From: Peribacillus butanolivorans | GTDB lineage: Bacteria > Bacillota > Bacilli > Bacillales > DSM-1321 | Direction: 5' to 3' | Length of the DNA: 64,000 nt | NCBI RefSeq assembly: GCF_001273755.1 | Contig: NZ_LGYA01000001.1 | Span: 2,658,299-2,722,298 of the forward strand | Shown: positions 47,410 to 56,733 of the stretch, in pieces | Position numbering within the stretch: position 1 is the stretch's first letter | How the letters are laid out: every line of letters starts with the position of its first letter | Program-made: the position numbers and the translations under genes | The notes under the pieces: model-generated | What the model was told of the DNA's origin: nothing | What the model saw: only the letters and a program-made list of their open reading frames with translations | Databases searched by the model: none

Positions 47410-47799
47410 CTAACTATTTCTAAAACGCTTATGGATATTGTTGTGCTTATAAGTGCCGGCCTCACTGAACTCAATCAACTCCATGGACAACGCTAGATAA
47501 CGTCGAGCAAACAGGTTGGCAAAATGCCCCTTGATTGCCTCGAATAGTTCATCACAGATCTTCTTCTTATCCACATCCGACCGGCCCGATCCGATTTTCA
47601 AAACAGTATGAACAAATGCATCATTTTCTGCACCGTCTGCTACTCGATAATCCTGAAGTTCAATAGCTCTTGAACGAATCCCTCCAGTCGGAAAAATATC
47701 GCTACGGCTGATTAAAACACTATTTACTTTTTTGAGTAAATTCGGAATGTCTGCTTCTTTCTTTATATTATCGGTATATTCAACAATAACATGTGGCAT
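47410..47799 (-). CDS. hpaF: 5-carboxymethyl-2-hydroxymuconate delta-isomerase
   Basis: This 129-residue CHMI of the 4-oxalocrotonate tautomerase superfamily isomerises 5-carboxymethyl-2-hydroxymuconate in HPA degradation. The mature N-terminus begins at the catalytic Pro directly after Met (MPHVIVEYTDNI), which decides the start at 47799; AAAGGGATG lies upstream. The interior SGRSDVDKKKICDELFEAI is typical. It is the last gene of the hpa operon, 13 bp after the second HpaG-type gene. Confidence 0.88.
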   Translation of the reverse strand: MPHVIVEYTDNIKKEADIPNLLKKVNSVLISRSDIFPTGGIRSRAIELQDYRVADGAENDAFVHTVLKIGSGRSDVDKKKICDELFEAIKGHFANLFARRYLALSMELIEFSEAGTYKHNNIHKRFRNS

Positions 47800-47812
47800 G
47801 TTCTCATCCCTT

Positions 47813-48598
47813 TCACCGATCAATAACGGCTTTCTCGTTATCCGTTCTTAAAAAAATGTTATCACCAGCAATCGTATTAACAAGCCGTCCGATTCCTTCA
47901 ATTTCTGTCACAACTTCATCGCCAATGGCAGTATCAACAAGCCCTTCCGGTGTGCCGGTTAAAATAATGTCTCCTTCATTTAACGTCATAAAGCTGCTTA
48001 AATATTCAATAAGTGCTGGGATATCAAAAATCATGTCGCGAGTTGTACCTTCCTGTGTCAGCTTGCCGTTTACATACGTGCGTAGCTTCAAGTTCATTGG
48101 ATCTTCAATGTCCTCTGTATCGACAAGCCATGGTCCAATTGGAGTACATGTATCTCGATTTTTCACTTTCAAATTAGGGCGGTAATAATTCTCCAAATAG
48201 TCACGGATGGCATAATCATTGGCGATCGTATAGCCTGAAACATATTCATAGGCGTTTTCTCTCGCTACATTGCGAGCTGGACGGCCGATTACGACAGCCA
48301 GTTCACATTCATAGTGCATGTATTCGGCATCAGACGGGCGGCGTGTTTCTGCACGGTGACCGATAAATGTGTTCGGTCCCTTTAAAAAGACAAGTGGTTC
48401 TTCCGGTGCATTAAACGCCAATTCTTTTGCATGATCCGCATAATTTAAACCGAGTGCGAATACCGTACGCGGCTCCACAGGCGAGAGCCAGACAACATCC
48501 TGCTCCTGCACAAGACGTCCATCATGGAGTTGAAGCATGCCTTCTTTTTCAACAGCATCATAAATTGCACCACTATAGGCTACTCTTGCTTTTTTCAT
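47813..48598 (-). CDS. hpaG2: FAH-family HpaG2-type decarboxylase (5-oxopent-3-ene-1,2,5-tricarboxylate decarboxylase subunit)
   Basis: This 261-residue fumarylacetoacetate hydrolase-fold protein has GLNYADHAKEL, EPLVFLKGPNTFIGHRAETR, YECELAVVIG (metal-ligand Glu residues) and GDIILTGTPEGL. It corresponds to the C-terminal half of E. coli HpaG, which is bifunctional; here the two halves are separate genes. Start 48598 (MKKARVAYSG) overlaps the upstream stop as ATGA, so the two are coupled. Some assignments call such proteins HpaH-like; see the findings. Confidence 0.82.
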   Translation of the reverse strand: MKKARVAYSGAIYDAVEKEGMLQLHDGRLVQEQDVVWLSPVEPRTVFALGLNYADHAKELAFNAPEEPLVFLKGPNTFIGHRAETRRPSDAEYMHYECELAVVIGRPARNVARENAYEYVSGYTIANDYAIRDYLENYYRPNLKVKNRDTCTPIGPWLVDTEDIEDPMNLKLRTYVNGKLTQEGTTRDMIFDIPALIEYLSSFMTLNEGDIILTGTPEGLVDTAIGDEVVTEIEGIGRLVNTIAGDNIFLRTDNEKAVIDR

Positions 48599-49347
48599 GC
48601 ACGGCCACCCCAATTCCAGTCTTTTTCATGAACGAGTATATTTTCAAGAAAACCAATTCTATCAATCTCAATTCGAACAACGTCTCCTACTTTTGCCAAC
48701 GGTGCATTTTCAGGTACCCCCGTCAGAAGAATGTCTCCCTGGCGGAGTGTCATAAAATCTGTTACATCGGAAATTAATCGAGCAACAGAACGGATTAGAT
48801 GATGTGTGTTATTTTCCTGTTTTAATTGACCATTTATAAATACCTTCACTTGTAAAGAATCCGGATTGTTAATCGCTTCTTTCGGCATAACCCACGGACC
48901 GACCGGACAAAAACCATCACGTGCTTTTTGTTTAATAGCAGGTCTGTATATACTATCGTGCGGGACGCTTACATCATTAACAATCGTATAGCCAGAAACA
49001 TAAGACAGCGCTTCTTCTTCCTTCACACGTGTTGCTGTTTTACCAATAACTACACCAAGCGTCGCACCCATTTCTAGTTCTACTGAATCATCTGGAACAG
49101 GAATAGCCATCCTATGGCCTATTAAAGTATTTGCTGGCTTAATGTATAAGACAGGCGCTTTTGGCGCTCCTTGATAAGGCGCTTTATGAACCGCATCTCC
49201 AAGTACTTCAAGAGCCCCTTTAAAATTTAAAAGGGCTCCATATATAGTTCCTGTTACGGGGGGATCTAAAGGTGTTGTGATCACTTCCCCTTCTTGGATA
49301 GACACTTCATATTGCCGCTGCATTGTGCGAATTCTTACATTTACCAA
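48595..49347 (-). CDS. hpaG1: FAH-family HpaG1-type isomerase subunit
   Basis: This 250-residue FAH-fold protein is paralogous to its downstream neighbour and matches the N-terminal half of HpaG (TIYGALLNFKGALEVLGDAV, KPANTLIGHRMAIPVP, GDILLTGVPENAPL). It lacks the YECELAVV Glu pattern, having LEMGATLGVVIG instead, consistent with the isomerase half. TTG start at 49345-49347 with GGGAGTG upstream. It overlaps hpaG2 by four bases. Confidence 0.82.
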   Translation of the reverse strand: MVNVRIRTMQRQYEVSIQEGEVITTPLDPPVTGTIYGALLNFKGALEVLGDAVHKAPYQGAPKAPVLYIKPANTLIGHRMAIPVPDDSVELEMGATLGVVIGKTATRVKEEEALSYVSGYTIVNDVSVPHDSIYRPAIKQKARDGFCPVGPWVMPKEAINNPDSLQVKVFINGQLKQENNTHHLIRSVARLISDVTDFMTLRQGDILLTGVPENAPLAKVGDVVRIEIDRIGFLENILVHEKDWNWGGRA

Positions 49348-49369
49348 TGTAAGTCACTCCCTTTTTCGA

Positions 49370-50920
49370 TTAATGATGATTGACGCCTTTTACGTCACTT
49401 CCTGTATTAGACTTCACCAATATTTCCTGGAAATTTCCTGTATGCTCCTTTTTAGAGGATAAAATGGTACCTAAGTATGCGCCTAGAAAACCGAGCGGAA
49501 TGGACAAAATCCCCGGTGACGTTAATGGAAATAACGGCTCACCCACAAATAAAGCTGCACCGGGTACTGGATTCCAAATATTCGGACTCACGGCTACAAG
49601 CGCCATTGTTCCAATTAAGCCTACGAGTATACCAGTAATCGCACCCGTGATATTAAAGCGTTTCCAATAGACCGTAAATAAAATGACCGGCAAATTGGAG
49701 CTGGCTGCTACAGTTAGCGCCAATGAAGCTAGAAAAGCTACGTTCATATTTTGAACAAACAGTGCTATGAAAATCGAAATGATTGTAATTCCGATCGATG
49801 CAATTCTAGCCATACGTACTTGTTGCGCTTCTGAAGCCTTACCATCTTTTAATATCTCATTGTAAAAATCATGTGAAAAGGCGGTCGCTCCTGTCACAAC
49901 AATACCTGCTACAACAGCTAAAATTGTCGCAAATGCAACAGCTGAAATAATTGCAAATAATGTGTCGCCACCTAGCATTTCGGCCAGTAAAGGGGCTGCC
50001 ATATTCCCGGCCGGATTTGCTGCCATAATTGTATCTGCTCCGACAAACCGGGCTGCTGCAAAACCGAGAAAAATCACCATGACATAAAATAAACCGATAA
50101 TCCAGATCGAATATACAACTGATTTTCTTGCGACTTTTGCATCTGGAACAGTTAAAAAGCGGCTTAACACATGTGGTAAGCCTGCTGTACCAAGAATCAA
50201 TCCAAGTGTCAATGAAATCGCATCAAGTCCATTTGTATATTTTGCACCCGGATCGAGATACGCACCGCTCAATGGAGTTGCTGTTTTCATTTCTTCAAAA
50301 ATGCGAATAAAATTGAAGTCGAACTTAGACATGACCAAAATAAAAATAAAAAAGGTCCCACCGAGGAGCAAAAATGCTTTTGTAATCTGTACCCAGCTTG
50401 TTGCCGTCATCCCGCCAAAAATAACAAATGTCAGCATCACTAGTCCGACTAGAATAACCGATACTTCATAGTTAATATCAAGCAGTAATTTAAAAAGAGC
50501 ACCTGCTGCAACTAATTGAGCAAGCATATAAAAAACAGAGATGGTTAACGCATTAAATGCAGTCACTCCGCGAATTTTTTTCGAATTAAAACGTTCTGCG
50601 ATCATATCAGCGAGGGTGTATTTCCCTAAATTACGAAGCGGTTCGGCGACGAGAAGCAAGACGACAAGATACGAGATGAGCGCACCGTACATGAGAAAAA
50701 ATCCGTCATAACCAACGAGTGCTATCGCACCGATCAACCCCAAAAAAGACGAAGCCGACATAAAGTCTCCCGCGATAGCAAACCCATTTTGCCATCCTTT
50801 CAAACCACCGCCGGCAGTATAAAACGAACTGGCATTATTCGTTTTTCTGGATGCATAAAAAGTGATCAGAAGAGTAATAAGTACCACTAAGAGAAACATT
50901 GATACTACTTTAATATCCAT
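49370..50920 (-). CDS. Sodium:solute symporter (ActP-like), candidate hydroxyphenylacetate importer
   Basis: This 516-residue SSS-family transporter has about 13 membrane helices. Features include SFYTAGGGLKGWQNGFAIAG, DFMSASSFLGLIG and TAGLPHVLSRFLTVPDAK, which match the acetate/monocarboxylate (ActP) branch. It lies in the hpa operon, 4 bp after a DUF485 gene, and replaces the MFS transporter HpaX known from E. coli. Substrate assignment to HPA or a related aromatic acid is inference from context. Confidence 0.88.
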   Translation of the reverse strand: MDIKVVSMFLLVVLITLLITFYASRKTNNASSFYTAGGGLKGWQNGFAIAGDFMSASSFLGLIGAIALVGYDGFFLMYGALISYLVVLLLVAEPLRNLGKYTLADMIAERFNSKKIRGVTAFNALTISVFYMLAQLVAAGALFKLLLDINYEVSVILVGLVMLTFVIFGGMTATSWVQITKAFLLLGGTFFIFILVMSKFDFNFIRIFEEMKTATPLSGAYLDPGAKYTNGLDAISLTLGLILGTAGLPHVLSRFLTVPDAKVARKSVVYSIWIIGLFYVMVIFLGFAAARFVGADTIMAANPAGNMAAPLLAEMLGGDTLFAIISAVAFATILAVVAGIVVTGATAFSHDFYNEILKDGKASEAQQVRMARIASIGITIISIFIALFVQNMNVAFLASLALTVAASSNLPVILFTVYWKRFNITGAITGILVGLIGTMALVAVSPNIWNPVPGAALFVGEPLFPLTSPGILSIPLGFLGAYLGTILSSKKEHTGNFQEILVKSNTGSDVKGVNHH

Positions 50921-50924
50921 TTAT

Positions 50925-51263
50925 TCAACTTCTCCCTTCTCTTGCTTGACTCAACACCTGTGCTGCCATCTCATCAAACACTGCAGCCTTTTTTACATAA
51001 AGCCCACATATGATCCATGTCATCACAAATTGAGCAAAGGCAAAAAGCCATGCCCAAGAAATGGAACCGTAGAACGGTTTTGTCAGCCAATTCGAGTAGA
51101 AAGCGAAAACAGGAAGCAACAAGGCGAACCCGAGAAAGAAAACTGTTGTAAAAATGATGAATTTCTTTTTTGCTGCCAGTAGTTCCTGAAACTCGGAGGA
51201 GGCGCAAATTTTTTCATAATCCAATGAATGATATTTAGCCGTCGTTTTTTCATGTAGTTCCAT
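50925..51263 (-). CDS. DUF485 membrane partner of the SSS symporter (YjcH-like)
   Basis: This 112-residue protein has two membrane segments (about residues 35-57 and 70-95) and the DUF485 stretch FITTVFFLGFALLLPVFAFY, preceded by a soluble N-terminus. DUF485 genes almost always stand next to ActP-type symporters and are thought to be accessory subunits. The start MELHEKT at 51263 is chosen over the frame opening at 51290 because AGAGGTG lies about 13 bp upstream. Confidence 0.82.
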   Translation of the reverse strand: MELHEKTTAKYHSLDYEKICASSEFQELLAAKKKFIIFTTVFFLGFALLLPVFAFYSNWLTKPFYGSISWAWLFAFAQFVMTWIICGLYVKKAAVFDEMAAQVLSQAREGRS

Positions 51264-51312
51264 TATTTGCTTTGCACCTCTTCTTTTCACTAGAATTAGG
51301 AAAACTTATTCT

Positions 51313-52722
51313 TTAATTTCGATTAAAAACAACTAGTTTCAGTTCTGTCATTTCTTCTATGGCGTATTTAATTCCTTCTCTTCCAACACCACTCTCTTTT
51401 ACCCCTCCATAAGGCATGTTATCTACACGGAATGATGGAATATCGTTAATCATCACACCTCCAACATGAAGTTTTTCAGCTGCATGCAGGGCCGTATGAA
51501 TATTATTGGTATAAATCCCTGCCTGGAGTCCAAATTTAGAGTCATTTACTTCTTCAATGGCTTCCTCTACTGATTGAACTTTATTGATTACAACAATTGG
51601 GGCAAATACTTCCTGACATGAGACTTTCAGAGAAGACTCTACATTTAATAAAACAGTTGGCAGTAGAATATTCCCTTCTACTGTTCCCCCTGTTGCTACT
51701 TCGGCTCCTTGTTGTTTCGCCTCGTGAATCCAATTTAGAGTCCGTTGAACATCTCCTTTTGAAATAAGCGCTGAAACGTCCGTTTTTGAATCTAATGAAT
51801 CACCAACTTGGATTTGTCTTGTGGCTTTAACAAAATTCTGGACAAATGGTTCATATAAGCTTTCGTGAATATATATGCGCTTGTTAGAAATACAAACTTG
51901 ACCTTGGAACGCGAAGGCTCCCTTAATGCAACGGTCAATTATTTTATTGAGATCGATGCCTTTGTCAATAATTAATGCAGCATTAGAACCAAGTTCTAGT
52001 GTTACACGCTTTAACCCCGCTTTGTTTCGAATGCCGATTCCCACAGCCGGACTTCCTGTAAAGGTAATCGCTGCAATTCGGTCATCTGTCACCAACTTGT
52101 CCCCTACTTTTTTGCCGCTCCCCGTAATTACATTTAAAGCACCAGCAGGCAATCCTGCTTCTTGAAGTAATTCCGCTAAAAAGTAAGAAGATAGTGGAGT
52201 TTGAGAAGCCGGTTTTAAAACGATCGTATTTCCCGACGCAATGGCTGGTCCAACTTTGTGGGCATCTAAATTCATCGGAAAGTTAAACGGTGTGATGGCT
52301 CCGATTACACCAATCGGTTCTCGCACAGTGTACGCCACTCTGTTTTCACCGCCAGGTGCTGCATCCAGCGGAAGAGTCTCTCCATGAATACGTTTCGCTT
52401 CTTCCGCTGCAAATTTATACGTTTGAATAGTCCGGTTCAATTCATCCCGCGCAGTAGTAATCGGTTTTGCTGCTTCCAAAGCAATAATTTTCGCCGCTTC
52501 TTCTGCATTTTGCTCTAATAAAGCTGCTAATCGTTCAAGAATAGCAGCACGTTCATGGGCAGGCATCTTTTCCATAACTTTTCTAGCGCGAATCGCTGCT
52601 TCAATGGCTTCATTAACTTCTTTGTCATTAGCTGAAGGAATCTGTGCGATTACCTCTACAGAAAAAGGTGACGTTAAATCTGTATATACCGATGCTTCTT
52701 TCCAGGTTCCATCAATGTACAA
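51313..52722 (-). CDS. Aldehyde dehydrogenase, probably succinate-semialdehyde dehydrogenase
   Basis: This NAD(P)-dependent enzyme of 469 residues or slightly more has Asn147 in ITPFNFPMN, Glu243 in TLELGSN and catalytic Cys277 in GQVCISN. The operon's aldolase should release pyruvate and succinate semialdehyde, so oxidation of the latter to succinate fits. The start is unclear. TTG at 52722 has no ribosome binding site, while GGATGGAG stands about 8 nt before an ATA (52744-52746) in the same frame, which would give ISTKIKKDLYIDG. I list the TTG. Confidence 0.82.
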   Translation of the reverse strand: MYIDGTWKEASVYTDLTSPFSVEVIAQIPSANDKEVNEAIEAAIRARKVMEKMPAHERAAILERLAALLEQNAEEAAKIIALEAAKPITTARDELNRTIQTYKFAAEEAKRIHGETLPLDAAPGGENRVAYTVREPIGVIGAITPFNFPMNLDAHKVGPAIASGNTIVLKPASQTPLSSYFLAELLQEAGLPAGALNVITGSGKKVGDKLVTDDRIAAITFTGSPAVGIGIRNKAGLKRVTLELGSNAALIIDKGIDLNKIIDRCIKGAFAFQGQVCISNKRIYIHESLYEPFVQNFVKATRQIQVGDSLDSKTDVSALISKGDVQRTLNWIHEAKQQGAEVATGGTVEGNILLPTVLLNVESSLKVSCQEVFAPIVVINKVQSVEEAIEEVNDSKFGLQAGIYTNNIHTALHAAEKLHVGGVMINDIPSFRVDNMPYGGVKESGVGREGIKYAIEEMTELKLVVFNRN

Positions 52723-52791
52723 ATCTTTTTTAATTTTCGTACTTATAGTAGTACTCCATCCCCTTTCTACTCAAAGCGCCATTATGGGAAA

Positions 52792-53688
52792 TTAAATGAC
52801 GTGTTCATCTTTTTGGGTGTATTCATTTACGCCGAATGCTTCATTTTGTTTTCCGTATATATAGTCAATCCATTTAACTTTGACCCGTTTCATTGAGGTA
52901 TCTACGAAACAATCATTCAATTGAAGCAATATTGAGGATCGTTGATCATGTATTGAAATTTGGTGACAAGTTCCTTCATATATATGACCATCCAATTCAA
53001 CCTGAATATGATATACACCAAGTTTAGGTACTCGATATTCTTTATCTATCGACACTTTAATAAATTGATGATTTTTATAGAAAAGAGAGTTTTGTTTTAC
53101 ATCCCCATGAACTTCATAAAACTCACCTAGATAATCGGGAACTACTTTTACATGGCCACCTGCCAGCAACTCTCTAATTGCCGTAGAACTAATTTTTTCA
53201 CTCGCATGCTCAATTTTATGCACAGTTGTAACATCAAACTTTCCTAATCTATGATTTGATAGCGTTTCCATATTTCCCAATCCCTTAGAGCCATAGTGGT
53301 AATCAAAACCGGCCACCACATGTTTACATCGAAGTCCTGTAATATATTGTTCAACAAAATCTTCAGGTGAAAGACGGGCAAAGTCTGGATTAAATTCAAC
53401 GATAAATAACTTTTCAACGCCCAACTTTTCAAACCGTTCTTCTTTTACAGGCAGCGGTGTTAAATAAGTCATTGGCTCCCGGTCGGGAAACAGAATATCT
53501 TTTGGATGCGGATAAAACGTCATGACCCCAAATGTACATTGTTTTTGCTTGGCCATTTTTTTTGCAGTTTCAAGAATTCCTCGGTGACCAATATGAACTC
53601 CATCGAAAAATCCAAGGGCCAGAACACAAGATTCCATTTCAGTGGCGATTGATTCCGCGATCGGGTGCTGAATATAAATCGTTTCCAT
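52792..53688 (-). CDS. FAD-synthetase-like protein (RibF/RibC family) inside the hpa operon
   Basis: The N-terminal ~180 of 298 residues form an FMN adenylyltransferase domain with GFFDGVHIGHR (26-36) and SSTAIRELLAGG (about 167-178), as in bifunctional RibF/RibC. The C-terminal half keeps GVYHIQVELDG but lacks the riboflavin-kinase motif GFPTAN. It may thus make FAD from FMN without phosphorylating riboflavin. It lies 25 bp after hpaC and 45 bp before the aldehyde dehydrogenase. FAD is the cosubstrate of HpaB/HpaC, so a supply role is plausible. The ribosome binding site is AGGAGAGG. Confidence 0.8.
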   Translation of the reverse strand: METIYIQHPIAESIATEMESCVLALGFFDGVHIGHRGILETAKKMAKQKQCTFGVMTFYPHPKDILFPDREPMTYLTPLPVKEERFEKLGVEKLFIVEFNPDFARLSPEDFVEQYITGLRCKHVVAGFDYHYGSKGLGNMETLSNHRLGKFDVTTVHKIEHASEKISSTAIRELLAGGHVKVVPDYLGEFYEVHGDVKQNSLFYKNHQFIKVSIDKEYRVPKLGVYHIQVELDGHIYEGTCHQISIHDQRSSILLQLNDCFVDTSMKRVKVKWIDYIYGKQNEAFGVNEYTQKDEHVI

Positions 53689-53713
53689 CGTTTGCCCTCT
53701 CCTTTCTCTGAAT

Positions 53714-54187
53714 TTAAGTTACTTGACGTTCGACGATCTTTCCGTATTTCCCTTCAAAAAAGGTTAATGGAGTACCTTCACGGAGAATAATGTCTTCCAC
53801 TTCACCAATAAAAAGTGTATGGTCACCGGCCACCTGTTTTCCATAAACACGGCAGACGATATTCGCCAGTGCGTCTTTTACGACTGATACTTCATTAAGT
53901 CGATCAAATTCCGCTTCCCGTTCTTCTTTAATTTGTCCCGCGAACAACATGGATACTTCCTGCTGTTCCTCCGACAAAATATTAACGGCAAACTTCCCGG
54001 ATTCATTAATTTTGTCCAGCATTTTTGTTTTTTCCCCAATTGAGATTAAAACCAGTCGTGGGTTCAGCGATACTGACATAAAGGCATTCGCTGTCATCCC
54101 GTGTGCTTCGCCATCCAGATCAGTTGTAATTACCGTAACACCTGTCGCGAATTTACCCATGGCATTTCGAAATGTACGATCATCCAT
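53714..54187 (-). CDS. hpaC: Flavin reductase component of 4-hydroxyphenylacetate 3-monooxygenase
   Basis: This 157-residue flavin reductase uses NAD(P)H to reduce FAD for HpaB. The family blocks are FATGVTVITTDLDGEAHGMTA near the N-terminus, SLNPRLVLISIG, and the C-terminal GDHTLFIGEVEDI, including the His-Thr flavin contact. GGAGGGG precedes ATG. It follows hpaD by 41 bp. HpaC proteins from thermophiles have the same length. Confidence 0.9.
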   Translation of the reverse strand: MDDRTFRNAMGKFATGVTVITTDLDGEAHGMTANAFMSVSLNPRLVLISIGEKTKMLDKINESGKFAVNILSEEQQEVSMLFAGQIKEEREAEFDRLNEVSVVKDALANIVCRVYGKQVAGDHTLFIGEVEDIILREGTPLTFFEGKYGKIVERQVT

Positions 54188-54228
54188 ACGTACCCCTCCA
54201 TTCTTTTCATAATTTTTTAAAAAACTTT

Positions 54229-55212
54229 TTAAATAATGAATTCAGGCTTGAGCTGTTCCAGCGTCGGTGCCGTTGCCTGGACTTCTTCTCCAGTTTCAAT
54301 GTCCAAAAACGGTGATGTTTCATTAAACCAGCAATCCGGAGCTTTTGCTCCCCAGAACGTTTGGCGTCTTGGATCATTCAAATCCCAACGTACCGGTTCA
54401 AAATCAGAATCACTCGTTAAGTAGTCTCCATTATATAGCTCAATGCGGTATCCATCGGGATCTCTCAAGTACAGGAAGAACGCGTTCGACAATCCGTGAC
54501 GAGCTGGACCTCTTTCAATGCTTTCCGCATACCCAAGAGAAGCAAGGACATCACAGCAGTGAATGAGTGCTAATGGATCCGGAAGCCAGTAGGCAAAGTG
54601 ATGAAGGCGAGGACCCTCTCCGTTCATAAACGCCTGGTCATGAACGGTTTGTTTACGATGCAGCCAGGCTGCCCAAATACGGTCATCTTCTGTTGCCGTG
54701 TATTCAGAGCAGGCAAAACCTAATTCTTTAATAAAGAAGTCATACGCCTTTTCTACATCCGGTACCGCGCAGTTCACATGGTCAATGCGCTGAATTCTGG
54801 CCCCTTTATATAAGTCGTAACGCTGGATCAAGCGCTCGGCTTTGTCCATTTTGCAAAAAAACTCAAGTGGCATCCCCGATGTATCATGAACATGAAGAGC
54901 GCGGCCAAGAGCATGTTGTGTTCCTTCTTCCAGCCATTTCGTCTTCAATCCTTTTGATTGGAATAATTCCGCTATGCGATCTAGGTCTTCCTCTTTTTCT
55001 ACTTTGTATCCAAGGGCGTGAACGCCCAGCTTCTCTGATTTTTTCAATACCAAACTGTGATGTGTATGCTCTTCAAGCCCTCTTAAATAGATATACTCAT
55101 CATTGCTTTCCGTTTCAATGAGCCCCAATGCATTGACATAAAAATCTCTTGAGCGATCCAAGTCCTTTACATTAATAACTGTTCTAGCAATTCGGATAAT
55201 GTTAAAATCCAT
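54229..55212 (-). CDS. hpaD: 3,4-dihydroxyphenylacetate 2,3-dioxygenase, VOC-type extradiol
   Basis: This 327-residue type I extradiol dioxygenase opens the ring of homoprotocatechuate. It has two VOC modules; the C-terminal one carries the metal ligands His145 (DHVNC), His204 (LHHFAY) and Glu258 (YRIELYNGDY). Spacing agrees with the Brevibacterium fuscum enzyme, which uses Fe(II). It differs in fold from E. coli HpcB (LigB type). AAAGGAGG precedes ATG; it follows hpaB by 16 bp. Confidence 0.93.
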   Translation of the reverse strand: MDFNIIRIARTVINVKDLDRSRDFYVNALGLIETESNDEYIYLRGLEEHTHHSLVLKKSEKLGVHALGYKVEKEEDLDRIAELFQSKGLKTKWLEEGTQHALGRALHVHDTSGMPLEFFCKMDKAERLIQRYDLYKGARIQRIDHVNCAVPDVEKAYDFFIKELGFACSEYTATEDDRIWAAWLHRKQTVHDQAFMNGEGPRLHHFAYWLPDPLALIHCCDVLASLGYAESIERGPARHGLSNAFFLYLRDPDGYRIELYNGDYLTSDSDFEPVRWDLNDPRRQTFWGAKAPDCWFNETSPFLDIETGEEVQATAPTLEQLKPEFII

Positions 55213-55228
55213 TACTGTTCATCCTCCT

Positions 55229-56707
55229 TTAATTATTAGTTATTTTAACGAGCTCTTCCGAACGGCTTAAAAATTCTTTGACGCGATCCACATATACTTG
55301 TTTGTCATAACCGTTGTAAAGCATGCTGGCCATGCGTACCGGATCCCCGAAGAAGAAACGCTCATACAGTGTTTGTCGCGAACCAAATGAACTCATGCAT
55401 ACATCCCAGGCAAGGCGGTACAATTTAACACGGTCGTAAGCATTACCCGTAGCGGATTGTAAATACTTATCCAGATCCGGACGAATTTCAGAGTGAAAAT
55501 CAGCTTCATTCGGAATCGCCATCAAGCCACTTGCACCCATCAACTGCATAATTTCAGTGAAGCGCGGGTAAAGTTTCGGGAAGTAGTGGCGCGCAACGTT
55601 TAGCGGCGCGAAGTCAGGCGTCATCGTCCCCCATTTATCTAACTTTGCATTAGCCTCTGATGCCGTGACATAGGCTTTCATTGTTTCAAGCCCTATAATG
55701 ACTTCCGAGATTTTTTCCTGGATATGCTGGTATTGCCCGATATTGATTGTTTCTGCCATCAACTGAAGAATACCGAGTATAAATTCTGTTTTTGCTACGT
55801 TTTTCGATACAACTTGATGCGTCATATGAACAACGGCGTTACTTGCGTTGTATGCTTCGTTACAGACAGCGACGTCACCAAGTGAGAAAACACGATCCCA
55901 TGGAACCACGACGTCATCAAAGACAACAATTGTATCCATTTCTTCATACCTAGAACCGAGTGGATGGTCGAAATTAGACTTTCCGTAATCAAATGATTCT
56001 CGGCAAATAAACTTTAAGCCTGGTGTGTTATTCGGAATGGAAAATGCGTACGCATATGGGTTTTCTTCCTCTGACTGTTTCAATAATGTAGAAGGGAATA
56101 CCATAATTTCATCAGTGATGCCGCCCTGTGTAGCTAATAGACGTGCCCCTTTAATGACGACTCCTTCCGACGTCTTTTCCTTAATCCGTGCAGCAATATA
56201 CGGATCTGGAAGCTGAGCGGAATTGACCCCTCTGTTTACTTGTGGCTGAATTAACGTGTGTGTTAATGACAAATCATTTTCACGGCAATATTCCAGGTAA
56301 TTTTCCATATTCTTGGCGTACATCGGATCTTGTTTCCCGAACATTTCAGCAGCCGCACCGTACGCCATCATACCGACGTTAATATAATCCGGAGATCGTC
56401 CCATCATGCCGTTATTGTATTTAGCCCACTCCTGCATCATTTTGCGGCGCATGACCAGTTCTTCCTTTGTTTTTGGTTGGATAAAGGATGTACCAATCCG
56501 GTTACCTGTTGTCGGCGATACATATGTCATGTAATCCTTTTTCATTGGATCATGCTGCATATCATATAACTCAGCCTGAGTCTTCATAACTCCTTTAAAA
56601 GCTGGATGCTCGGAAACTTTCCCTTTTACCTGTTCGCCGTTGATCCACACATTTGCCTGTGCCTGATCGACTCTCTCAATATATTGTTTCCCCGTTTTTG
56701 CTGGCAT
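55229..56707 (-). CDS. hpaB: 4-hydroxyphenylacetate 3-monooxygenase, oxygenase component
   Basis: This 492-residue FADH2-dependent monooxygenase hydroxylates HPA to 3,4-dihydroxyphenylacetate. The N-terminus is MPAKTGKQYIERVDQAQANV; further blocks are GRSPDYINVGMMAYGAA, LTHTLIQPQVNRG and ARHYFPKLYPRF. The length is between the Thermus (481) and E. coli (520) enzymes. The start at 56707 follows AAAGGAG. The frame is open 65 codons further upstream over the end of hpaE in another frame, but that is not coding. Confidence 0.93.
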   Translation of the reverse strand: MPAKTGKQYIERVDQAQANVWINGEQVKGKVSEHPAFKGVMKTQAELYDMQHDPMKKDYMTYVSPTTGNRIGTSFIQPKTKEELVMRRKMMQEWAKYNNGMMGRSPDYINVGMMAYGAAAEMFGKQDPMYAKNMENYLEYCRENDLSLTHTLIQPQVNRGVNSAQLPDPYIAARIKEKTSEGVVIKGARLLATQGGITDEIMVFPSTLLKQSEEENPYAYAFSIPNNTPGLKFICRESFDYGKSNFDHPLGSRYEEMDTIVVFDDVVVPWDRVFSLGDVAVCNEAYNASNAVVHMTHQVVSKNVAKTEFILGILQLMAETINIGQYQHIQEKISEVIIGLETMKAYVTASEANAKLDKWGTMTPDFAPLNVARHYFPKLYPRFTEIMQLMGASGLMAIPNEADFHSEIRPDLDKYLQSATGNAYDRVKLYRLAWDVCMSSFGSRQTLYERFFFGDPVRMASMLYNGYDKQVYVDRVKEFLSRSEELVKITNN

Positions 56708-56733
56708 TCTTTTTCTCTCCTTTTCAGAAAGTT

